Source: Eutypa lata (taxonomy: Eukaryota > Ascomycota > Sordariomycetes > Xylariales > Diatrypaceae). Taken from it: a DNA stretch of 64,000 nt. The stretch spans positions 248,001 through 312,000 of the forward strand of contig JAKULF010000015.1 of the NCBI GenBank assembly GCA_022661535.1. The letters are read 5' to 3'. Each line of letters begins with the position of its first letter. Within the stretch, counting starts at the first letter, position 1. Below, piece after piece: positions 56,053-64,000 of the stretch. The position numbers and the translations under genes were made by a program. A model generated the notes under the pieces. The model was given only the letters and a program-made list of their open reading frames with translations, did no database searches and had not been told where the DNA came from.

Positions 56053-59000
56053 CTTGACTGCAGTGAGTAAAGAGCGAGTGTAGTTAGGTTGTATAATGCC
56101 AATAGTAGTCGAGTAGTGTGGTTTTATATGATATTCAATCGATGATTTATAACCGGGAGTTATACATGGACATTTACGAGAGTCTATCCGAGTATTCGCA
56201 TTACAGGGTTGCGACCCCCCAAAATAGCTACCATTGTGCCACTACCTGGTAAACAGGGTTCTATACCATCAAAAACGTGCATGCGATCGAATCCTTCTTG
56301 TCTTTGGGAGATTAGCTATTGGCATTTTGAGATCATCAGGGGCGATCTACTATCCGGCATGTCTGTCCATGACTGAGTGCTTGAGATGGCTCCCCGAAAG
56401 ATGTCGGACCCTTGTTGATAACTAAATGCATTCGTGAACCGAACCCCACGTAGCCGGGAGTCTTGAGATGTCCAAACCCGAATTAGAGTGAAGAAGTCAT
56501 GTTGTTTCTTTTCTAACTCGAGATAGGCAGTTGCTGTAGATACTGCTGTTGCGAGTATTTGCATCAGGAAATTGCGTAGTCTATGGTCGGGGCTGACGGA
56601 ACCAAGAAAGGAAGGTGGACTGGGTTGCGATCGGGACGAGTCAGCAGATGATATACTTACCCGTGCCGAATGTTCGGAGTCTTCATGTTGTGCGTGGACC
56701 TATGCCCTATATTTGGGTTGTGATAGCTATGTTACATTCGGAGAAGGCTTCGATATATGTATAAAACTACATTAGGAGATGCATGCTATAAGGGGCATGT
56801 ATACATTCATCATTGGCCCCTGAGCTGTTTAGTGGTAGGTTACAGTGGATTAGTTCAGCCCCATGAAGCAGAGGAGGTCAGTATGACGTAGGGATATGCG
56901 CTGACTGATGACCCGCTTGCGGCTCTGCGACATATCGCCTGTGTAATGTAACGACAGGAATGTGTCTTATCACCGGTCTACCTCTACGGGGTGAAATTTA
57001 GGCGTTACTATCTTGAAAAAGAGTGATAACCTGGTGAGTTTCTTCCTGTTAGGGTGATTTAAACCGAGAAATAGCCCCTTTTACAAGCTGGTGATGAGTT
57101 GTATGTATTGAAAGTTAACTAATCCATCCATCCATAGCATATACATATACGCCATACAAGAAGAATGTCATATGTTCCTTGTGCACAGACTTATTTCAAA
57201 GCCAAGCTCCTGTTAGAACCTATGAAGAAAAGCAAACATGATGCCGCAAACGTAGGGTATCATAAATCTCCGACCAGGCCATGGCGAGCCATTCTTTTAC
57301 CTTTGCTGTGCGGGGGACAAGCATATGATCTGATCTCTTGATTGGGAAGAGACAGCAACTTCAGAAACCGCCAGATTTGGTAATCAAAAACAGTATCATC
57401 TAACTCTGTGCAACGTTTCGCATTGTATGATGACACCACACCGATAGGGAGGCTCATTACCACCCCAGCCAACCCTGTCGAAATGAGATGGCCCTCTCTG
57501 CTACTCTAGCATGACTCGAAAGAGTAGACAACGTCTCAGATGGTAGGTTGACAGGCTGGGACAGGATCGCCCTTGCAGGAGAAAGCGCATAGGACCTAGG
57601 TCAAGTGATCTGCCGACATGACTACCCATCTCTATTATAGGAGGCATGTGAGCAGGCGGGTTGAGAATGGAGGCCTAACTACGTGTTGGCCTAGGTCAAT
57701 AACCAGAAGCTGTTGTTAAATACACCTCAGGAACCGCGGTCTTCCTTGCCTAGCTTGCGTCATCAATGTCCAACATCACCTGCGCACACCGAGGGTTCCC
57801 ACCACGAGAGACGGGCTCAACGGGCGAGGCTCTGACGCTAGAGCCGGGCGAGGGAGGGGTCCGCGGTCGACTCGGCGCTTAATAACCTTACCTAGTCGCT
57901 CCCCACCCATGTCTAGTCGGCTAGGTAGGCTATCTTAGCTCGCTTGCTCGCCTTTATTCATGAAGACTTAGGACTAGACGCGCGTGCCAAGAGAGATAGA
58001 GAGAGAGAGATCAGAGCTCTGGTGACTGCCGCTTGTGATGGGATAGATCCACCGGCACTTTCACAGGCCAATAGGTGTCAAGGTCATGCCCGATTAGGAA
58101 GTGGCTCGGACAGGTTAGGATTATGATGGTGGCACTGCCGGTCTTAATAGGCATCGAATATGGGATAGGGATATCCTATGGTCGGGAGGGGCGGAGGCAG
58201 AGGCGGAGACTTGAGATAGAATAGACAAGGACTAGCGGTAGTTAGTAGCACGAGGGAAGTATCGTCTAAGATGAAGTGATAGGCTTGAAGCAAAACGGTG
58301 TGTTTCTATTTACGTGTCACTGCGCTCCTTCGATCTGGATAGAGTCTACCTACCTGCTACCATCTGTTTCAAATTCTCAACTGACATATCGCCTAAATGT
58401 CGCCGGCTACCTCCGCGGCCTGTCTATTATATATAGATACATATATCATCAGATTTGTGACATCTTGAACCCATCACGGGTGGCTTTCCCCGGGAAAAAC
58501 TGAATCATGTCTGGTCATACATAACTTTGACAGATCCTGTTTCGGAGAACGGCGTGTTTCAACACACCATTCACTCATTCGTCCTCCAGATAAACGGCCA
58601 GGTTAGTTAGGTATATTGCTTGTATATACTATAATATAGATCGTGGGTCAGGTCGCAACATCAAGGCCTACCCCCTTAACCATCTAGGGTGGACTCTGTG
58701 TGTAAAAACGAATGGCTACGTAGTGAATCACTGGTCGAAAGGTCCCGTGGGCTCCGGCTCCAATCTAAAGAGACCCATATTAGATATCCGACTGGGGTAA
58801 TGAACAGTATATAGAGCTTCTCGCTAACCTTGCCCGGGGTTCTGGGCCTAGTTCGCCATACGCGGCCTTCGACTAGCAAGCGCTTCGAGTGAGTGAGTGG
58901 GTGAGCGAGCGGAACACCATCCCAGCCGCTCTTACCGGGTAAAATGATGGGTCTGCCGTTTCAGTTCTCGCTTCTCATTGTCCCCCCTTACTTCTCCTTG

Positions 59001-59766
59001 CTCGCTTTATGTGTATTGTTTGGATGTGACAGACGGACGGACGGACGAACGTACGGAGGGACGGCCAAGGAAGGAGGGAGGGACACAGATGGCCTGGCCT
59101 TGGGAAGCCCATACATCGCTTGGATAGGTATCCGAGCGCTGTCTATTAGGTTGCATGTGAATAGATCAGCATAGAGTATTGGATGATATCTCATCTCGCC
59201 TTTATCTGGGCCGGCCATCTGGATAGGAGAGGGTCGGGGTTGGAAAGGGGGGAGAGGGGAGCAGGACGCTTATTGGATGGAAGTCTCCCCTGAAGTGATC
59301 ACATCACGGCTGAGGACAAGATAGACCATCTGTGGCCGATCTTTGTTTCTCCTGAGACCGCGTAGCCGGTCTTGTGTTTCAGTACTGGCGGTGTGTGTAG
59401 CTTTCCTGTGCTTGTAATCACGTTCTAGTGATAACGGTCTGACATGAAGAGACCTTCCCCTCACGACAAAGCCTGGGGAGGGGGATAGGATATAAGACCA
59501 TGGGAGGTGGCGGTGACGGGAAGGCGAGACAGACTAGAAAGTAGATAATAAGACATTGTTGCTTGTTTCTATGAGACCGAGTGAGAAAAAGACCCTTTGT
59601 AGGACTACATACTCATCTGCCTTCAGTTTGCTCGAAGAAGGTAGACAATATCACTCAACACACTCGGTCTCTCAATTATATTGCCCTTGACTTGCTTAGA
59701 CCCCCCTAGTCTTTCCTCACCTCATTACAGTCAATAATAATAGCAAAGACGGCCAGACAGACAGCC
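56053..59766. other. Gene-free divergent region of 3.7 kb
   Basis: Upstream of both the CrtC-like and amidoligase genes. Only short random frames are seen. A GACG/GGAC compound repeat lies at about 59030-59065 and a GAGA run at about 57990-58010. No tRNA, transposon or missing biosynthetic gene could be recognised. Confidence 0.55.
56122..56128 (-). promoter_or_regulatory. TATA box of the CrtC-like gene
   Basis: TATAAAA on the minus strand, 70 bp before the ATG. Confidence 0.5.
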
Positions 59767-61672
59767 ATGGCAACAGCAAGCCAACTCACGTTTCTTTTCG
59801 GCGTGGAGCTGGAGTTCCTCCTGGGCAGCCGGTCAAAGAAGCACAAGACCTGGGCATCGCTGGCGGCGGAGCTGAGCACACGTCTAGCCAAGGCCGGCAT
59901 CTCGAACCATGTCAATGCAGGCAATGAGAAGACGTCCGAGAACTACCGCGAGTGGTCTATTGTTCGGGAGGTGACCGTCCCTGAGGATATAGGGAAGAGC
60001 CTTTGTGAGTTTTTTCGATGGTTTAAATGCTCATTCTAACCCCCGTTCAGAGACCTAAACTTATCCAAGCTCAAGAAGAATACACACTGACAAGAAATGA
60101 TAGGGGGTTTAGAGCTCGTCTCGCCAATCCTCGTGCCGTCCCCAGCAGAGATCTGGGTCACCGAGCTACAGACCATATTCTCGGTATGTATTATGGCCTC
60201 CACCCCTGTCCCCTCTTCTACACCCCAGCCTATCCGTCTACGCTACTCAAAGGACATCCCATTCTTACCCGTAGAAGACGGGCTCAAAACCCTTTGAGTA
60301 ATCATAGCTAGCCGGAGCTATCCCCCAATAGAGGAGCAGGAGCAGCTAACTCCGAACGATGTTTTCAACCATAACAGGTCCTAGAGCGCCACTTCATCAT
60401 AACGCCCTCCGTGAAGGCCGGGACGCACGTACACGTATCGACGACGCCCCCGGCACTAGGGTTATCGCAGCAACCGGGCGTCATGCTTGCCGCCGTCGCC
60501 AAGGCAGTACTGTACTTCGAGCCGGCGCTGGACGCGCTATTGCCTGCTTCTAGGAGCAGTAATGGGAATGGAATTAGTAGTAGTAGTAGTAGTAGCGGCA
60601 GTAGCGGGCGTAAGAACGGAAGCAGTACCACAGGCGACCCCTACTGGTGCCAAAGCAACCGTGCCAGCGTAGCGATGCGGACGCTACCAGGATTGGCGGA
60701 TTGCTTCGCATTACTGGATCGCTGCTGCTACACCAACCAGCAGCACCACGATAATAACAGCTACTACGGTCATTACTACGGAGATGAAAGCAACAATGGT
60801 AGTGCGATTGGAGGAGGAGGAAGAGGAGGAGTTGAGCAGGTCGTTCGCGCCATGTGTCTCTTTCCCGCGACGAGCGCGTACGGTCGCTCCCACGGGTTTA
60901 AGTCGGACTTCGTCCACGGCGTGTATAAGTGGGATTTCTCCGGGTTGCTGCCGGATACGGGGGCGGGGACGTTGGAGTTTCGACAGGTGTGTTCTCGATA
61001 TCCCTGCTTGCTTTGTTATACCTCTCCCTCTATTTACCTACCTACCCCCTTTTTTCACCAGCCCCACTTGTGCTATTATATCCTAGTACACAAAGACTGC
61101 CCCTATCATATCTACCACGCTACTTTTCATTTTATTTATTTTTTTTTCATTGAAGAAAGGGAGGCTAACAAACCCATCCACCCACCCAAGTGTCCCGGCT
61201 CCCGCACCGCCGACGAGGCCCGCGCCTGGGTTGAAGTGGGGTTATGCTTCGTAGCGGGTGCCGTGGACGTGGGCCACTCGCTCGACCCAGGGGTTATCGA
61301 CGGCACCGGGGATGGAGCTGGTACGAATTCTATGATGGATGACTTATGGTGGCTGCTGGTAAGTTACAATTTCCGGAGTTATTTTTTTTGACCCCTTTCG
61401 TGGCTAGCTAGCTTCGGTGTTTGAAGTTACTTGAAGAGGGTTAGGGTCGGGAGACGAAGTGCTCTTGGACTGGAGAACTCCTAGAATACGCGTAGGAGAG
61501 AAATTGCTGACTCTAGATGTCGTAGTGTGCTGGGGCGCGGAGTACGGGGATTGGGGAGTTGAGGGGGATCGGGACTATGGATTTCACGGGTGGCGGTAAT
61601 GGTGTTGGGGGAGGAGTTCGAGGGGCTGGAGGAAAGTCCCTAAAGGTGAAAAGTGGTGGTGGCAGGAAGTGA
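59767..61672 (+). CDS. Putative amidoligase (Amidoligase_2 type, ATP-grasp-like COOH-NH2 ligase)
   Basis: Expected to form an amide or peptide-like bond between a carboxylate and an amine using ATP; the natural substrate is unknown in fungi. Five exons, 59767-60004, 60104-60183, 60378-60986, 61191-61358 and 61526-61672, give 413 aa. Landmarks are FGVELEFLLG (residues 10-19, the metal-binding Glu pair), WGLELVSPIL (80-89), SVKAGTHVHVS (about 117-127, the glutamine-synthetase-like His strand) and GAGTLEFRQ at the end of exon 3. Low-complexity inserts (Ser/Gly run about 167-190; TNQQHHDNNSYYGHYYGDES) sit in loops. The end is Gly-rich and basic. No signal peptide. It stands alone; convergent with Rrb1. 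Confidence 0.85.
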
Positions 61673-62175
61673 GTACGTGGTTGATTGGAAGTTGGGAATT
61701 GACACGAAATGAAAAGGGAGAGCTATGGATTCTCTTGGATGACAGAATCTTTTGTTTTCTTTTGGGGAAAGTTTAATGATTTGGGTTGTTTGATCATACT
61801 TGGCATTCCCCTTGGAGTGTACTTGTGCGATGACTAGGAGGATACTTCCCTGGGCAAGATGTTGTGGTCGGTGAAACTGGATAGGGTGACAACACATTCT
61901 TTAATCCAACTTGTCTTTCATTATTAAATTTGGTGAAAAGACCGGCATTCATTGACTGGTCAAATGTAGCTATCGAGCCTTAATGAATGTTCGAGTTGCT
62001 AAACCTAGTCGGATAACTGAGGAATCTCAGTCGCATTGGCTCAACTCCCTACTTCGAAGTGTCGCGGATTGGCCAATCTGTCTGGTCTCTGCCAGGGATT
62101 CACATCAGCATATGAGGGGGATAACATGTCTAACTTGATCTTATTTTTATTTCATTTCTTCACCGACACCCTTTT
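61673..62175. other. Convergent intergenic spacer
   Basis: 3' flanks of the amidoligase and Rrb1 genes; AT-rich, no gene. Confidence 0.6.
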
Positions 62176-63693
62176 CTACTTGCCATGAATACCGTATACA
62201 ACAGGTATAGGTCTAAAGACGCTAAACTCCTGACCCGTAGCGACCAGCGTCCCCGGGATCTGCGGATGCCAGTGAACCTCCTTGGCATGCTCCGAGATAT
62301 GCTCAAACAGCAACTGGGGCGGCATGTCCCGGACCCCAGCCGTGTCCTTGCTCTCCTCGTCGTCCAGCTCGACCGACAAATCCCACAGCGTGACCTTGTG
62401 GTCGCCCGCCGCGACCGCCACCATGCTATCGTCCGTGGGGTGCCACTCGATGCTCGTGATCTGCTCCTGGTGGTAGGCAAAGCTAGCAATGGGCGTCGGC
62501 TTCTGGGACTGCGGTTGCGGCCCGCCCTTCCACTGCCGCAGATCCCACACGCCCCACACGCCGTCGTCGGCCCCCGTCGCGAGCAGGTGCGTGGTCAAGC
62601 GCGACCACGACATGACGTTGACGTCGACGTTGCTGACCTGGACAGTGAGGGCGGCCTTGCGGCTCTTGCTGCGCACGTCCCAGACGCGGACGGTGCCGTC
62701 GCTCGACGCCGACGCGAACACCGAGGCCTCGCTCGGGCTCCACTGGATCTCCTCGACGCTGCCCGTATGGCCCTGGAACGGCCGCGTGTCCGTCACCCAG
62801 CCGCCCCCCGAGTTGCGCGACGTCGCGTAGATCAGGCCGTCGTTGTCGCCCGTGAGGAGCTTGCCCTCGGGCACGAGCGGCGACCAGTCTAGCGCGTAGC
62901 CTTCTGCCTTGTGCGCCCGGATGGTCGATAGGGGCTTGTTCTGCTGCGACGTTATGATCGTGCCGGGGTTGTCGAAGGAGGTCAGGTGCGGGGTTATGTC
63001 GTGGATGAAGACGTTGGAGGACTCGGTCATTGTTGCGGTTATTGTTGTGGGGGGTTTTGTAGGGTCTTGCGATGGGGTCTGGTGTGCGCGTATCCGGTTG
63101 GTGGTCGAGGTCAGGGGGATGGACTTGGATTCGAGGATGGGGTCGGCCTCCTCGTCATCGTCATCTTCGTCTTCCGAGTCGGATTCGTTGTCGTCTTTGG
63201 GCATCCGACTCAGACCGCTGAATTTCATAATCATGATTTGGTTCTCGTTCCCCCGCTCTCCTTCGGCCTGTGTGCCGGCAACTGTGTACATGGTGGCAGG
63301 ATAAGCCTTCTCTCGGTTATCGCCTAGTCCGTCGCGGAGAATGTCGAATGACAGACATGGCCATGGTGTGCTTAGATTGTGAAGCATCTCGTATGTTCCT
63401 AGATCTGGCGCAAGATGTTGGCCTGCCTCGAGCTTATTGCGACCAACGATGAAAGTGCCATTCGTGCCTTCGACGTCCATTGCGTCTGTCATAGCCCGTT
63501 CCTCTGCCTCTCTTTCCACATCTGGCCTTCCGTCGACACCCGCTTCTATGATTTCATCCTCGCTCTCGAACTCGTCTTCAAATTCGTCCTCGAATTCGCC
63601 CATTTCCTTGTTATCGTCCACATCCATAGGTTCGGGCCTCTCACCCGCCTTGAGGGGAACATCCCCATCGGTATCTGCTATGCGCTTCGACAT
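62176..63693 (-). CDS. rrb1: Ribosome assembly protein Rrb1 / GRWD1 (glutamate-rich WD-repeat protein)
   Basis: Nuclear chaperone that binds newly made ribosomal protein L3 and delivers it to the pre-60S particle. Intronless, 505 aa. Two acidic stretches (EFEDEFEDEFESEDE near residue 33; ESDSEDEDDDDEEADP near 170) give the family its name. HLAPDLGTYEMLHNLSTPWP and CLSFDILRDGLGDNR form the conserved N-terminal histone-binding-like segment. WD repeats follow: KAEGYALDWSP, GHTGSVEEIQWSPSEASVFA, TVRVWDVR, VNVMSWSRLTTHLLATGADDG, EQITSIEWHPTDDSMVAVAA and HKVTLWDLSVELDDEE. The C-terminus (SEHAKEVHWHPQIPGTLVAT, GQEFSVFRPIPV) is characteristic. No oddities. Confidence 0.95.
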   Translation of the reverse strand: MSKRIADTDGDVPLKAGERPEPMDVDDNKEMGEFEDEFEDEFESEDEIIEAGVDGRPDVEREAEERAMTDAMDVEGTNGTFIVGRNKLEAGQHLAPDLGTYEMLHNLSTPWPCLSFDILRDGLGDNREKAYPATMYTVAGTQAEGERGNENQIMIMKFSGLSRMPKDDNESDSEDEDDDDEEADPILESKSIPLTSTTNRIRAHQTPSQDPTKPPTTITATMTESSNVFIHDITPHLTSFDNPGTIITSQQNKPLSTIRAHKAEGYALDWSPLVPEGKLLTGDNDGLIYATSRNSGGGWVTDTRPFQGHTGSVEEIQWSPSEASVFASASSDGTVRVWDVRSKSRKAALTVQVSNVDVNVMSWSRLTTHLLATGADDGVWGVWDLRQWKGGPQPQSQKPTPIASFAYHQEQITSIEWHPTDDSMVAVAAGDHKVTLWDLSVELDDEESKDTAGVRDMPPQLLFEHISEHAKEVHWHPQIPGTLVATGQEFSVFRPIPVVYGIHGK

Positions 63694-64000
63694 GACTCGT
63701 ATGCAAGGGGAAGAAGACTAAGAAGAACAAGAAGATAGAGGAGGTATGGGTATCACGTTTGAAGAAAAAAAGGAGAAAAAGAAGGAATATCGGGTGTATC
63801 AGATTGTGCACTTGGGCAAAAATGTTATGGTGGTGGTGGTGGGGTCAAATAATTTTTTGAATTTTACAGGTACTTTGCCCCACTTGTCAGTACCTGCCCC
63901 GCGGTGAGTGACCCACTGATAAAGGTAATCTTGGCTTCTGTTAAATACATATCGTTGTACTTTGTAGTTATGCTCTTAGGTAGGTAAGTTACATTTCCAT
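63694..64000. other. 5' flank of Rrb1, window end
   Basis: A-rich leader, a GGT run near 63825-63842 and AT-rich DNA; no further gene start is visible before the edge. Confidence 0.6.

Noticed and set aside
56825..56865. TTTAGTGGTAGG followed by AGTTCAGCCCC, resembling tRNA control boxes
   Set aside because: The two boxes are only about 25 nt apart, too close for a tRNA.
62185..62892. 235-codon plus-strand frame inside Rrb1
   Set aside because: Exact antisense shadow of a WD-repeat gene; its composition follows codon bias of the other strand.

Overview
The window is nuclear DNA of a filamentous ascomycete (Pezizomycotina, most likely a Sordariomycete). The genes have short GT-AG introns (mostly 58-204 nt). 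The families are typical of moulds: a Crh-type GPI cell-wall transglycosylase, a histidine acid phosphatase, a CrtC/pericyclase-like protein, an OHCU decarboxylase, an amidoligase, and SANT/Myb-like proteins with poly-Q/H/N tracts. Intergenic DNA is long and full of tetranucleotide microsatellites (GTAG, CATA, GATG, GACA). Nothing suggests a prokaryotic, viral or organellar origin. Genus and species cannot be read from the sequence.

Layout. 1-1728 (-): 5' two-thirds of a dihydroxy-acid dehydratase, running off the left edge. 4513-5634 (-): Myb/SANT-like protein, with a possible spliced leader as far as about 7500. 5.6-14.3 kb: gene-poor DNA. 14288-15475 (-): secreted lactonase-like beta-propeller. 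17048-17848 (-): NAD(P)-binding Rossmann protein. 19444-20936 (-): Crh/GH16 cell-wall transglycosylase. 24034-25202 (-): conserved fungal SANT-like protein. 25.2-31.0 kb: gene-poor. 31045-32753 (-): secreted histidine acid phosphatase with two CACGTG boxes upstream. 32.8-39.2 kb: gene-poor. 39209-41449 (+): large low-complexity protein with a conserved basic domain. 42297-42914 (-): OHCU decarboxylase, divergent from 43786-45506 (+) Prp19. 45878-46303 (-): small two-helix membrane protein. 46.3-50.1 kb: sparse, possibly decayed coding DNA. 50143-51830 (+): RING/SIM protein resembling a SUMO-targeted ubiquitin ligase. 52240-53868 (-): unrecognised low-complexity protein. 54776-56052 (-): secreted CrtC/Diels-Alderase-like protein. 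59767-61672 (+): amidoligase. 62176-63693 (-): Rrb1/GRWD1 ribosome-assembly factor.

How the genes relate. There is no operon-like organisation and no complete biosynthetic cluster; the genes look independently regulated. Housekeeping genes (Prp19, Rrb1, OHCU decarboxylase, DHAD) are mixed with accessory secreted or cell-surface genes. Convergent pairs with short spacers are 746-aa gene/OHCU, Prp19/membrane protein, RING protein/542-aa gene and amidoligase/Rrb1. The points most worth following are the lone secreted pericyclase-like gene beside 3.7 kb of gene-free DNA and an amidoligase of unknown substrate; the RING protein with two SUMO-interacting motifs; the 8-nt microexon in the dehydratase; the paired CACGTG boxes at the phosphatase; and a TACCTAGGTA palindrome that occurs six times in intergenic DNA.

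All exon models come from splice signals, reading phase and recognisable protein families read by eye. No database search or RNA evidence was available.
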